Positions 1 through 8,905 of a stretch of DNA of 64,000 nucleotides are shown here, piece after piece. The stretch comes from Anaerolineae bacterium. Lineage in GTDB: Bacteria > Chloroflexota > Anaerolineae > 4572-78 > J111. A program made the translations under genes and the position numbers. Numbering within the stretch: position 1 is the first letter of the stretch; every line of letters starts with the position of its first letter. Below the pieces are notes generated by a model. The model made no database searches. It had not been told where the DNA came from and saw only the letters and a list, made by a program, of their open reading frames with translations. Where the stretch lies: assembly GCA_023382535.1 (NCBI GenBank), contig JAHDWA010000002.1, forward strand, positions 62,001-126,000, read 5' to 3'.

Positions 1-987
1 GGCTTTAAATATTTCCAGGTCGTCGTGATCGGCGACCTCGAACAGGGTACCCTGGTCAACAGCCAGGCCAGGGGGAATATCCACGCCCCAACTGCCTCGC
101 TCTTCCCGTAGGATGAAATTGTGAATGTTCCAGACATCCACCGGCATCACTTCGCCGTACTGAGCCTGGTAAGCCGCCCAGACCTGCTCCAGATATTGCA
201 GGCGCAGGGGAGTTGGCTGGGTGACTCCGCCGATCGCTACCTGGCAGGTGGGATCGGCTTCCTTTAAGAGAGCGTAGAGTTGATGATACCATTCGGCGTA
301 CCGGGCCGGGGTCACATTATCCTGCCAGATGACATCCGGTTCATTGCCAATCAGCCAGGTGGCCCCCGGATTGGCCCGCGCCACCTGTTGGATGGTCGCC
401 GCATCGGGCCGAAAACCCGTTTCCTGTAAGCGGATCATCTGCCAAAAGTCAATATTATCCGGTCTGGCTGGACTCTCGAAAGTTCGCCAGGCCAGGTACC
501 AGCCCAAACCGAGCTGGCTGGCTACCTCCGTTTTAAGCGGCGGATAAGGTAGGCCAATACCAAATCGTTCCAGGGCGCTGGCCGGGAGCGATTGGGAAGA
601 CGTTGGAGGTTGTCGGGTTGGCCAATCGCTCGTAGCCGGTGTTGTGCTCATCGGCCGGGTAACGGCCGGGATGGGTGTGGCAGAGGTCGCCGGGCCTGGC
701 GCGGATGACCGCGCTGGCGTAACTGCTGCCTCGACGGGCGCTGCCGGCTCCTTGTCTTTGTCTGGCCGCCTGACAACCCTTTGCTCTGAGGGCGCGGCCG
801 TTGGCACCAAAGGCTCGGCCTGCCACAAGGGGGTTGGCTTTGTTGTACTGATTGGAAGGGGTGACGAAACAGCCGGACGAGCTGCCGGGAAAGCGACGGT
901 TTGCTGCCAGCTCGTGGCGCCTATCCAGGCAGTAAAGGCGGTTCCGGTCAATATCAGGCTCACTCCGAGCGTTTTTCTGAGTTTCAT
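1..987 (-). CDS. Secreted glycoside hydrolase-like protein (C-terminus beyond the window)
   Basis: The open frame starts at an ATG at 987 and runs off the left edge without a stop, giving about 329 residues. It begins with a signal-like hydrophobic segment (about residues 8-25). A long Pro/Thr/Ser/Ala-rich linker follows (about 35-140), then a folded part containing IGNEPD near residue 216. The Asn-Glu-Pro triad is what clan GH-A (beta/alpha)8 glycosidases use around their acid/base Glu. Later text (VDVWNIHNFI) also fits an Asl1-like or GH39-like barrel. The ATG overlaps the stop of the upstream DUF11 gene in an ATGA, so the two are translationally coupled. The substrate is unknown; a role in trimming or binding the locus polysaccharide is inference. 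Confidence 0.75.
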   Translation of the reverse strand, partial: MKLRKTLGVSLILTGTAFTAWIGATSWQQTVAFPAARPAVSSPLPISTTKPTPLWQAEPLVPTAAPSEQRVVRRPDKDKEPAAPVEAAVTPARSSAPGPATSATPIPAVTRPMSTTPATSDWPTRQPPTSSQSLPASALERFGIGLPYPPLKTEVASQLGLGWYLAWRTFESPARPDNIDFWQMIRLQETGFRPDAATIQQVARANPGATWLIGNEPDVIWQDNVTPARYAEWYHQLYALLKEADPTCQVAIGGVTQPTPLRLQYLEQVWAAYQAQYGEVMPVDVWNIHNFILREERGSWGVDIPPGLAVDQGTLFEVADHDDLEIFKA

Positions 988-2006
988 GAGCGGCGAACCA
1001 AAAACAGTCCGAGCAGGACCAGGGCCAAGCCTCCCATCAGGCTGAAAAGCCCGAGGGGTAAACCCACTTCCCCAAGCGGCGGCCGGGTCTGGAGCGAAGG
1101 TAGCGGGGTTGGCGCAAGCGCAGCCACGCTGTTAAGAGACTGAGACCTTTGCTCAGTTTTTGCCGAAACAGTGACCAGGGCACTCACCTGGTCATCCTCG
1201 CGGCTCAGACCATTACCTGGCGTCGAGTCGGGGTCGAACTGGTCGGCGGCAATGATTTCAGTGATATTCGTGAACGCGCCGGTCCCGGTAACTGTGACCC
1301 TGAGGCTGAGACTCACAGTTTGGCCCGCCGTAATTCCGGCGATAGACCATAATCCTCGGTCACGGTTAAAGTTACCATGACTGGACGTAACGGTGTTCAG
1401 GGATAGCTCGGCCGGGAGGGAATTGCTAACGGCGATGTGGGTAGCGTTATCTGGACCCCTGTTACTAAGCTCGACGATAAAAGTGAGAGTCTCCCCTACA
1501 TCTGCCACGGCCTTATCTGCACGCAGGCTTAAATTTAGATCGGCCTGCTGGGGGACAACCGGGAGTTCCTCCTCGTCTTCTCGTTCAGCAGGCTGCACAG
1601 ACGGCAGAGTTTGAGCATTGTCTCCGCTATTGCCCTGTTCGGTGGAAGGGCTGGGCAGCAAGGCTTCATCGTTTTTCGCCCCATCTTCCGGTAGAGGAGG
1701 TTGAAGCGATGAATTGGTTTCGTCTTCCATGACGTCGCCACTCTGTTCAGGGAGTTCGGTTGGCGCTGAAACATCATCACCCGGGTCACGGTCGTCATTT
1801 TTGTCAGCAGCCGGTGTTGGTTCTGCGCGGACAGGGGTTGGCGTGGGTGGTCTTGGGGGAATCGTTTGTGAGTACGGGCTTTGCTCAGGGGCCGCCCAGC
1901 TAAGCTCCTGGCCCTGGCCCAAAAATATTGCCACAGCCAATAGAGCTATACCCCCCGATAAAAAGATACTTCGTCGCTTGAAGTAGATGAAGAGATAAGA
2001 TAACAT
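984..2006 (-). CDS. DUF11 domain surface protein with C-terminal membrane anchor
   Basis: This 340-residue protein has an N-terminal hydrophobic segment (about 14-31) and a Pro/Glu/Asp-rich linker (40-152). One DUF11 beta-sandwich domain lies at about 155-282, with the family's typical SNRGPDNATHIAVSNSLP and DQFDPDSTPGNG strings. A C-terminal transmembrane helix (316-337) is followed by RRS, so it is probably displayed on the cell surface with a membrane tail. No LPxTG motif precedes the helix. The gene lies 10 bases after the DUF4012 gene and overlaps the glycoside hydrolase-like gene by 4 bases (ATGA), which suggests one export/surface unit. The domain family is clear; its job is not known. 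Confidence 0.8.
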   Translation of the reverse strand: MLSYLFIYFKRRSIFLSGGIALLAVAIFLGQGQELSWAAPEQSPYSQTIPPRPPTPTPVRAEPTPAADKNDDRDPGDDVSAPTELPEQSGDVMEDETNSSLQPPLPEDGAKNDEALLPSPSTEQGNSGDNAQTLPSVQPAEREDEEELPVVPQQADLNLSLRADKAVADVGETLTFIVELSNRGPDNATHIAVSNSLPAELSLNTVTSSHGNFNRDRGLWSIAGITAGQTVSLSLRVTVTGTGAFTNITEIIAADQFDPDSTPGNGLSREDDQVSALVTVSAKTEQRSQSLNSVAALAPTPLPSLQTRPPLGEVGLPLGLFSLMGGLALVLLGLFLVRRS

Positions 2007-2016
2007 AAGGTTTCCT

Positions 2017-3741
2017 CTAAGGTAAGCTGTACGAAAGCAGAATTTCGTGATCGGTACTCAAGCTAAGTTCATAGGTGACAGTCTTCCCCTGCTGCTCAAG
2101 CGGCTGCGGCTGGCTGCTCCGGAGTGCTGCTCCTCCGGGTAAGACAAGGATGATTTGTGCCGGTGACTGGAGGGTTCCGGGCTGCTTTTGGAGATACAAA
2201 CGATACTCCCAGTGGTCGCCTGCCCGTTGGGCAGTGCCGGCCGGCAGCGTATAAACATAATCGAGCGATAAGGTTTTTTCAGGCGCTAGCAGAAACAGTT
2301 GGCCCCAACTCAGCTTATCTGAGTCAAGTCGAGCTATGTCAATTTCTCCGGTAGTTGCTTGTCCCCGCAAAAGATAATGCCCGGCCACGATATTTTGAGG
2401 CCCGCTGATTAGCTGCGCCTCATCGGGCACAATCACGCGGAGGTAATCCCAGTAACATCGCTCCATATTCTGCTCATACACCGGGTCATAACGAATTTTC
2501 CTCGAGCAGCTATCGGCGCGATTTTTCGCCTGGTGTTGGTAAAAGAGGGTAAGGTGGGCTTGAGCGCTGCCGTCTGCGGTCAGGGTGATTTGATAATTTA
2601 ACTGCCGTTCCACCATCGCGCTGGCCTTGTTGAACCCAATATTAGCATCAACCACCATAAGATAGTCCCCCTGGTGAGGAGCCAGCTCCCCATCCCAGTT
2701 TTGCCCGGCCAAATAATCGGCCCCGCTGGGGTCTTCCAGATAGATCAGCAGATGTTTTTCAGCCAAAGCCTGCCGCAACGATTGGGCTAAAAGCAGGAAG
2801 TCAACCGAGCCAAAATCAACCTTAACTTTCTGCTGGATCGTTTCGGCCAGGGCCAACATAAAGGATTTGCGCTGCGACCACCATGCCTGGTTCAGTTTCT
2901 GTCCTTCCGCCGGCGCCCAGTGCTGGCGCATGAGCTGAATGACGTTATCACTGGTTACCTGCTCGCCTTCAACGACAACCGGTTCAAAAGCACGCAGCAG
3001 ATGAGGAAGCGCCTGCTGATCCAGGGCAATTACGCCTTTGGCCGAAATACCTTGCCCCAGTTGGTATAACTCTATGGCGGTGCGGGCCGTGGTGGGGAAA
3101 TCGGGCGACCAGCTTGCATCTCGAAGCACCCAATAATCAGCCGCCATATACTGATAGAGCGGCTCCGGCGGATAGGGATAAGCCTCTGAAAGCTGATCCA
3201 CCGCGTAGCTATCCTGCACGCTGAATTCGGTAATTTCTCCGCGATGGAAAGTAATGTGCCCGGCCGCAGTGATATATCCTCCCGCTGGCCGTAGTTCATC
3301 CGAATTTTGCATGAGGATGAGGTAGGTTTGGGGAGACTCTTGCCCCAAGAGGGCCGGTAATCTCTGGGCCAGCCGTAGATTGGAAATCATCTGCGATAAG
3401 TACTGATTGAATTGTGCCGCCGGCCGGCTGATCTGGGGTGAGAGGCGCTCCAGGCCAAGCCCTTCAAGAGCGGCCTGGCAGGTCTGTAGCTGCCTCTCGA
3501 TTTGGGCCAAATCAGGGCTAACCTCGACCAGATTAGCGACCAATTGGGGCAGCGGATCGGCTTTTATCTCCTGATAGACAGCATAAACATGGACAGCTTT
3601 GACCCCCAACCAGATTACGGCTAAAGCAACAAGAAGCAAGCCCAGGTAGATGAGGACCTGACCCAGGTAAAAACCGATCTGCCGTCGCAGCCAGCTTGGG
3701 GAGACAGTTTCGCCATTAGAATGATAACCAATCATTTTCAT
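2017..3741 (-). CDS. DUF4012 domain membrane protein
   Basis: This 574-residue protein has a short cytoplasmic N-terminus, one transmembrane helix (about 27-50) and a large extracytoplasmic part. The diagnostic DUF4012 block is near residues 135-170, with YLILMQNSDELRPAGGYI. DUF4012 proteins occur in Actinobacteria and Chloroflexota, often beside exopolysaccharide genes; no activity is established. It follows the GT2 gene by 10 bases and precedes the DUF11 gene by 10 bases, all on the minus strand. Involvement in polysaccharide export or surface attachment is inferred from position only. Confidence 0.8.
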   Translation of the reverse strand: MKMIGYHSNGETVSPSWLRRQIGFYLGQVLIYLGLLLVALAVIWLGVKAVHVYAVYQEIKADPLPQLVANLVEVSPDLAQIERQLQTCQAALEGLGLERLSPQISRPAAQFNQYLSQMISNLRLAQRLPALLGQESPQTYLILMQNSDELRPAGGYITAAGHITFHRGEITEFSVQDSYAVDQLSEAYPYPPEPLYQYMAADYWVLRDASWSPDFPTTARTAIELYQLGQGISAKGVIALDQQALPHLLRAFEPVVVEGEQVTSDNVIQLMRQHWAPAEGQKLNQAWWSQRKSFMLALAETIQQKVKVDFGSVDFLLLAQSLRQALAEKHLLIYLEDPSGADYLAGQNWDGELAPHQGDYLMVVDANIGFNKASAMVERQLNYQITLTADGSAQAHLTLFYQHQAKNRADSCSRKIRYDPVYEQNMERCYWDYLRVIVPDEAQLISGPQNIVAGHYLLRGQATTGEIDIARLDSDKLSWGQLFLLAPEKTLSLDYVYTLPAGTAQRAGDHWEYRLYLQKQPGTLQSPAQIILVLPGGAALRSSQPQPLEQQGKTVTYELSLSTDHEILLSYSLP

Positions 3742-3751
3742 AAGATTTCAA

Positions 3752-4729
3752 TTATCGCCGTAAAATCAGATGTAGATTCCCCAGAATAAATCCCCCATCC
3801 AAACTCCAGGCGCGGAGGAACAGCAACACCGGGGTCACGGGTAATACACTGGCGTCGCGGTGTTGAATTTTGGCGCAGAAAGGAAGACCGCTCAACAGGA
3901 GCAGAAGCCAGGTGAGGCCGCCGGCGCTCAGAATTCCCCTCGCTCCAGTGGCTCCCCCCAGCAAGAGCAGGACGCCGCCGGCTGCCGCTAACCCCATTTG
4001 AGCCTTTAACGTCTGGGGGGTGTGGGAATCACGGAAGAGTTTGGCCGGGTAGCGGCGGGTCACCCGCGCTTTCCAGTAGCCAATCCAGAATTTACGCTGT
4101 ACGTATTCGGCCAGCGTGCGGTCGTGCTGGTGATAAACAATCGCTCCGGGCGCAAACACCAGGCGGTATCCCTGCCCGGCCAGGCGGAAGGAAAATTCCT
4201 GGTCTTCCACCGAAGCGGTCGGAAAGCTGGAGTCAAATCCACCAGCGGCCAGAAATAAATCACGCCGATAGGCGGCGGCGTAGGTATCTACAAAGTCAAT
4301 CCGGGACTGGCCCATCATGCGGTCGTAGCGATCTTGATATTCTTGCTGTACAAAGCGGGCGACCAGTTCCGATTGGCGGGTACGATATTCGCCCTTGACT
4401 CCGGCTACCGTGGGATCGGCAAACGGGGCGACCATTTGCTCCACCCAGTCAGGGGCAGGGACACAATCGGCGTCGGTAAAGAGGAGGATGTCGCCCTGGG
4501 CCGCTTGCGCGCCGTGATTGCGGGCTGCCGCCGGTCCCGCATTTTTCTGCGACAGGACCGTTACTCCCGCTCGGGCGGCTATGACCGCGGTATCGTCCGT
4601 CGAGCCGTCATCCACGACAATCACTTCGTTGGGGGGGCAGGTCTGATGTTGCAGCGCGCGGAGGCAAGCGGGCAGGGTCTGGCGTCCGTTATAGACGGGA
4701 ACGATGACAGAGATAGACCGGGTCATCAT
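3752..4729 (-). CDS. Glycosyltransferase family 2, membrane-associated
   Basis: This 325-residue GT-A fold enzyme has an N-terminal VIVPVYNG strand/loop, the nucleotide-binding VVDDGSTDDT at about 38-47, and the metal-binding DAD at 86-88. An acceptor-site VEDQEF lies near residue 194 and a YHQHDRT motif further on. Two or three hydrophobic C-terminal segments (about 245-320) should hold it at the membrane. It would transfer a sugar from a nucleotide donor to a lipid-linked or growing glycan on the cytoplasmic face. Its start overlaps the end of the flippase-like gene by 4 bases (ATGA). The donor and acceptor cannot be read from the sequence. Confidence 0.88.
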   Translation of the reverse strand: MMTRSISVIVPVYNGRQTLPACLRALQHQTCPPNEVIVVDDGSTDDTAVIAARAGVTVLSQKNAGPAAARNHGAQAAQGDILLFTDADCVPAPDWVEQMVAPFADPTVAGVKGEYRTRQSELVARFVQQEYQDRYDRMMGQSRIDFVDTYAAAYRRDLFLAAGGFDSSFPTASVEDQEFSFRLAGQGYRLVFAPGAIVYHQHDRTLAEYVQRKFWIGYWKARVTRRYPAKLFRDSHTPQTLKAQMGLAAAGGVLLLLGGATGARGILSAGGLTWLLLLLSGLPFCAKIQHRDASVLPVTPVLLFLRAWSLDGGFILGNLHLILRR

Positions 4730-5805
4730 CGGTGAGACCTATTCATCAGCGGCAAAGTTAGCCCTCGTTGGCCCAACAAATTGAATAGCGGAACAAGGTG
4801 GAAGCACAAAGCTGCGCTGCCGAGAATAATCAAAGGGGCGACCACGACCACGTTTAAGACCAGCCCAAAGGCAAACGCTTCTGCTTGAGTCACCCCAAAC
4901 TGGCCGAGAACGACCACGGCAATTCCGTGCATCACCCCGATTAAGGCTGGCGGGGAGGGAGCGATATTGCTCACACTGACGGCTAGCATTAAAACGACTG
5001 CCGCTGCTGGCGGCAATGCCAGGCCAAATGCGGCCAACAGCGCCAGCATCGTGAGCCAGGACAGCAGCCAGGAGGCAAGCGTCCAGGCGGCCACCGTGAT
5101 CAGAGAACGCCACCGGAACAAAGCGCCCAGCGTTTCCAGGGCCAGTTGGCTGGCGCTGAGTACCTGCCGCGACCACCGTTCTGGCCAGAGCCGTTTTGGG
5201 GCGAGCAGGTACCCCAGGTATGATCCGATCCTTTTTCGTCGCCACCCGATGAGTATAAGTCCGGCACCGAGGACCAAACCGATCCAAAAAACGTTGGCGG
5301 CAGACGCCTGTAACCAGGTTGGGGCCAGCGCCAAAGATGCCAGGGAGACGGTAATGATGGCGGTGGCGACCAAATCCAGGAACTTCTCGATAACAAGGGT
5401 GGTCAAGGTAACGGGCGTCCGGCAGCCGTACTGCTTCATCAAGCCAATACGAGTCAGCTCTCCCAGCCGGACGGGAATCAATAGGTTAACCATCTGGGCC
5501 GTTACCAGCACCGAAAACAGGCGCGGGAAAGGTGTCCGCGACTCGGCCAGGCTGTATAAAGCTCCCCAACGCGCCGCTTTCATCAGAGTGACGGCAATGA
5601 CACCCATGCTGGAGAGAGCAATCCAGGCCGGGGAGACCTGAGCGAGATTTTGCTGAACTACCGGCCAGTCGAGACCGCGCCAGGTCCACCACAAACTGCC
5701 CCCCCCAACAAATACTCCCAGAGCCAGGCGAATTAAAAGGCGGGGATAGCTGGTCCCCGCAGACGATTGGGTAAAGTACGCTGCCCCTGCCGATCTTTTT
5801 CTCAA
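4726..5805 (-). CDS. Lysylphosphatidylglycerol synthase TM-region / flippase-like membrane protein
   Basis: This is a polytopic membrane protein of about 359 residues and roughly eight hydrophobic segments. It resembles the AglD/MprF transmembrane family, with RLGELTRIG and NIAPSPPALIGVMHG as family-like strings. I place the start at the TTG at 5805. It overlaps the upstream TGA in a TTGA, sits a few bases after an AGGGGG ribosome site, and removes a 67-base overlap that an ATG at 5868 would require. Family members flip lipids or lipid-linked sugars, or are of unknown role. In this locus a lipid-linked sugar substrate is plausible but unproven. Confidence 0.75.
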   Translation of the reverse strand: MRKRSAGAAYFTQSSAGTSYPRLLIRLALGVFVGGGSLWWTWRGLDWPVVQQNLAQVSPAWIALSSMGVIAVTLMKAARWGALYSLAESRTPFPRLFSVLVTAQMVNLLIPVRLGELTRIGLMKQYGCRTPVTLTTLVIEKFLDLVATAIITVSLASLALAPTWLQASAANVFWIGLVLGAGLILIGWRRKRIGSYLGYLLAPKRLWPERWSRQVLSASQLALETLGALFRWRSLITVAAWTLASWLLSWLTMLALLAAFGLALPPAAAVVLMLAVSVSNIAPSPPALIGVMHGIAVVVLGQFGVTQAEAFAFGLVLNVVVVAPLIILGSAALCFHLVPLFNLLGQRGLTLPLMNRSHR

Positions 5806-7220
5806 TAAGCCCCCTGGCCCTGAATAACAGCCTGAACGGTTTTCCACAAGATATGCAAATCCAACCACAGTGAATAATGGCGAATATAAAAGAGATCATC
5901 CTCGGCCCGCTGCTGGGGAGTGATCCGTTCCATACGACCGTTTACCTGCCACCAACCGGTCATACCCTGGGGCACGGCAAAACGTTTTCGCTGCCATGGT
6001 TCATACGCTTCAACCAGCCAGGGCAGTTCAGGACGAGGCCCGACCAGGCTCATCTCACCCTTGATGACATTAATGAGCTGGGGCAGCTCGTCCAGGCTGG
6101 TCCGGCGTAACCAGCGCCCCACCCGGGTAACCCGGCTGTCATGGGGTGTCTTGACGAAGAAAGGATAACCCTCGGCCGTCACTTGCCGGAATTTGGTTTC
6201 GACCTTTTCCGCGCCTTCCACCATAGAGCGAAACTTAACCATCCAAAACAGCCGTCCCTTTTCACCCACCCGCTTCTGCCGAAAGAAAGTCGGGCCAGGC
6301 GAGTCGAGTTTAATCAACAAGGCAATGCCCGCCATCAACGGTGAGAGTGCTATCAATAGCAGCGTACTCACAACCAGGTCGAAAAGGCGTTTGATGAGTC
6401 GTGCAGGTCCTTTAATGATTGGCTCACGTAAGCCGATGATAGGGATACCTTCAAATTCTTCGACCGAGGCGCGGATGAAAACAAGGTCAAAAACATCGGG
6501 GACCAGCCGCAGATTGACCGGCATCATCTGCAAGGCCATGACCACAGAACGCAGGTTCGCCTGCTGCGATGGGGAGAGGGTAAAAATGATCTCCTGGGGT
6601 TGATAAGTTTCAACCAACCGCGGCAGTTCCGGCAAAGTGCCCAGTAGAGGATAGTCCAACTGATGGCAGTTTGGGTCGCCGGTTTCGCCGGCGACAAAGC
6701 CGATCAGGCTTAAACGCGTGACCGGGTGTTTGGAAATGATGCGGGCCAATTCCTGTCCTAAGAGACCGGTCCCAACAATGAGGACACGGCGCTGATCCAC
6801 GCCGTAGAGAGACTGGGCCAGGCTCGGAAAGCGCTGTACGGCCCAACGCCAGCCGCTGAGCAGGAGGAGGTCGAGGATGAAGAAATAGAGGAAGAGAAAG
6901 CGGGACAATTCACGAAAGAGCAGGTAAGCCACCCCGGCAAAAATAAGACTGGCCCCAAGAATCGCACCCCAAATCGCCGGCAGGTCTGTGGCATAGCGCA
7001 GGCTGCGAGCCGGATCATAAACCTTGAGCGCGGCAAAAACTGCTATCCAGATACCTGGCACCAGTAGATAAAGCCAGGGGCTGAAGCGGAGCGGTTCGTC
7101 CAGGTAAACGCCCCAGGGGCTTATCTCCCGCAGCAACTTGGCCGCCTGCAAAGCCAGCAGGGTCAGGCTGAGATCAATGGACATCAAGAGGAGGTCGGTT
7201 AAGAGATGCCGTTTGAACAT
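5802..7220 (-). CDS. Polyprenyl-phosphate sugar-1-phosphate transferase, WbaP type
   Basis: This 472-residue enzyme starts with four or five transmembrane helices (about 10-125). A Rossmann-like CoA_binding_3 domain follows ([15 protein letters not shown] near 148). A further membrane helix near 275 then leads into the catalytic bacterial sugar transferase domain, with [32 protein letters not shown] and [10 protein letters not shown]. It should move hexose-1-phosphate from a UDP-sugar onto undecaprenyl phosphate, the first committed step of a glycan. The C-terminal WWQVNGR motif supports this family. It is one of two initiating transferases in the window; the other is at 18038-18658. Confidence 0.9.
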   Translation of the reverse strand: MFKRHLLTDLLLMSIDLSLTLLALQAAKLLREISPWGVYLDEPLRFSPWLYLLVPGIWIAVFAALKVYDPARSLRYATDLPAIWGAILGASLIFAGVAYLLFRELSRFLFLYFFILDLLLLSGWRWAVQRFPSLAQSLYGVDQRRVLIVGTGLLGQELARIISKHPVTRLSLIGFVAGETGDPNCHQLDYPLLGTLPELPRLVETYQPQEIIFTLSPSQQANLRSVVMALQMMPVNLRLVPDVFDLVFIRASVEEFEGIPIIGLREPIIKGPARLIKRLFDLVVSTLLLIALSPLMAGIALLIKLDSPGPTFFRQKRVGEKGRLFWMVKFRSMVEGAEKVETKFRQVTAEGYPFFVKTPHDSRVTRVGRWLRRTSLDELPQLINVIKGEMSLVGPRPELPWLVEAYEPWQRKRFAVPQGMTGWWQVNGRMERITPQQRAEDDLFYIRHYSLWLDLHILWKTVQAVIQGQGAY

Positions 7221-7229
7221 GTCATGTCT

Positions 7230-7526
7230 TTAATGGGTTTTATGCGACCTGTTTCGCCAGGCCGCGATACCCGCCCCTAAGGCTAAGGCCAGCAGCGTGA
7301 CCCAACCGATTTTGAGCCAGGGTGACTCGACGCTCAGGGCAAGACCGAGAGCCAACAGCAGCAAAGCCGCTGAGCTGGCCAAACGATACGCTGGCTCGTT
7401 CAGACCTTGACCTAACGATTTGCCTGCACGTTCTGTTTGCCAGTGGGTCCAACTGAAGGCGGTCAACAGCAGGGCCAGGCCCAGCATCCAGATCGTATGA
7501 TAAAAAACAAGGAGCCAATCTATCAT
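7230..7526 (-). CDS. Small membrane protein, unknown function
   Basis: This 98-residue protein is made almost entirely of three hydrophobic segments (about 3-25, 48-65 and 68-87) and ends in a basic, His-containing tail (RNRSHKTH). Its ATG overlaps the stop of the O-antigen ligase-family gene by 4 bases (ATGA) and it ends 10 bases before the WbaP-type gene. This tight spacing favours a real gene over the alternative frame at 7240-7551, which lacks the coherent membrane pattern. I do not recognise the family. It could be a partner subunit of the neighbouring ligase or transferase. Confidence 0.6.
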   Translation of the reverse strand: MIDWLLVFYHTIWMLGLALLLTAFSWTHWQTERAGKSLGQGLNEPAYRLASSAALLLLALGLALSVESPWLKIGWVTLLALALGAGIAAWRNRSHKTH

Positions 7527-8905
7527 GAAGGTAGACGATCCTCAGCAGCAAGTTTATAGGTCGCCATCACCAGCCCTAACAGCCACCAAAAGACAAACCC
7601 GGGTTTGGCGCCCAGCGCGACGGCATCGGTTAAGCCGTAGATGAAGTGGGCTGCCAAGCTACCCGTCAAACCCAGGGCCACGGCCTGGTAAAAGGGGTGC
7701 TGAGATTTCTTAATTACCCGGAACAGTAAAAATCCGGCGCCTAACCAGAGGGCCAGATAAGCGATCATGCCGGGGATGCCCAGGTCCAGGCCAGCCTGCA
7801 AGAAGTGATTATGGGCATGGGCAATATCTCGCATCAGATGGACTGAGACGGCCGGGTAAAGGATCGGCATGACCCGTCGAAAGTTGTTCATGCCCATCCC
7901 CAGGGGAAAATCGTTTAACCCTTGCACAGCCCGTGACCAAACTTCAAATCTGCCGGTCAGGCTGATAGTTCCGGCAACCTCCGTATCCAGGCCGGCTCCC
8001 ACTATATCGCCCATGCTGCCGAGGAAAAATAACCAGGCGAGGACCATCGTCCCGACAATGGCTAACACCTTACCCCACTGGGTCCGGATGGCGAAAAGAG
8101 CGAATAAACCCACGATTAGACCACCCAGCGCTCCCCGGCTTTGGGTTAACAAGAGCACGCCACCCGTCACCAGCAGTGACATGCCTACAAACATCAGTCC
8201 GAGCATACCCTTGATTCGCCCCTTACTTCCGTCGGTTGCGGCGAGTGGAGCAGCCAACCCTTTGGTTGCACGGGATAAAAGCCGGTTCAGCCAGTAACTC
8301 CCCCACATTAGCTGGAGGGGAATAAAGAAAATTAGAACACCTCCGACTTGATTCGGACTAAAACCATCTTCCGCATTTCGCACCCGCCGTAAAACCTCAG
8401 GCAACTGGTCTAAAACCGATTGGATAAAGGGGAATTTATCTGGCCATCTCGTTCCCAGAACCGACATCACGGCAATGCCCATTCCGCTTAGAATAAAGCA
8501 TGTGAGCACCGTTTGCAGGGCAGACTCTTTATCAGCCCAATCAACCACGGCGTAGAAAAGAACAATTCCCAGGAGCAGGCCGGCAATCTTGCCGATACTG
8601 AAACCCAGCTCAAAGGTTATCCCCATGCTGAGCAGGACCATGACCAGGATAACCAGGATCGGCCAATCTAGGGGGGTGCGGGGGATGAAGCGGCTGGTTA
8701 AAGCCCAGCGTAAAAGCCAAAGCCCCGGCAGGATCAACAAGGCTAACAGTCCATAGCCCCGGGGGAACAGTAAAAAGGGTGCGGCTAAGAGCAAGAGACC
8801 GACAAGGATATCTCTGTAGTAGGCAGCAACGCCTCGTTTTTCTGTTAACAATAAAGGCTGATTTAAAGTTGAAGGAGTCGGAAGCTGCGATTTTGTGAGT
8901 GCCAT
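7523..8905 (-). CDS. O-antigen ligase/polymerase family (Wzy_C) membrane protein
   Basis: This 460-residue polytopic protein has about eleven hydrophobic segments. A large loop near 310-370 carries the RGALGG and HAHNHFLQAGLDLGIPG signatures of the Wzy_C (WaaL/O-antigen polymerase) family. Such enzymes join undecaprenyl-linked glycan either to itself (polymerase) or to another acceptor (ligase). Its ATG follows directly after the TAG of the TPR protein gene, and its end overlaps a small membrane protein gene. Because a separate Wzy-like gene lies at 23954-25483, a ligase role is possible here. The sequence alone does not decide. Confidence 0.82.
   Translation of the reverse strand: MALTKSQLPTPSTLNQPLLLTEKRGVAAYYRDILVGLLLLAAPFLLFPRGYGLLALLILPGLWLLRWALTSRFIPRTPLDWPILVILVMVLLSMGITFELGFSIGKIAGLLLGIVLFYAVVDWADKESALQTVLTCFILSGMGIAVMSVLGTRWPDKFPFIQSVLDQLPEVLRRVRNAEDGFSPNQVGGVLIFFIPLQLMWGSYWLNRLLSRATKGLAAPLAATDGSKGRIKGMLGLMFVGMSLLVTGGVLLLTQSRGALGGLIVGLFALFAIRTQWGKVLAIVGTMVLAWLFFLGSMGDIVGAGLDTEVAGTISLTGRFEVWSRAVQGLNDFPLGMGMNNFRRVMPILYPAVSVHLMRDIAHAHNHFLQAGLDLGIPGMIAYLALWLGAGFLLFRVIKKSQHPFYQAVALGLTGSLAAHFIYGLTDAVALGAKPGFVFWWLLGLVMATYKLAAEDRLPS

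Noticed and set aside
984..1100. DUF11 protein tail as a sortase LPxTG signal
   Set aside because: The tail has a hydrophobic helix and RRS end, but LPLGL and LPSLQ before it do not fit any known sortase pentapeptide.
5806..5868. ATG at 5868 as start of the flippase-like gene
   Set aside because: It would overlap the transferase gene by 67 bases and add polar residues before the first helix; the TTG at 5805 with AGGGGG and TTGA coupling fits better.
7240..7551. Alternative 103-codon minus frame overlapping the small membrane protein
   Set aside because: It overlaps the Wzy_C gene end by 29 bases, has a Cys/Arg-rich irregular composition, and lacks the coherent membrane pattern of the other frame.
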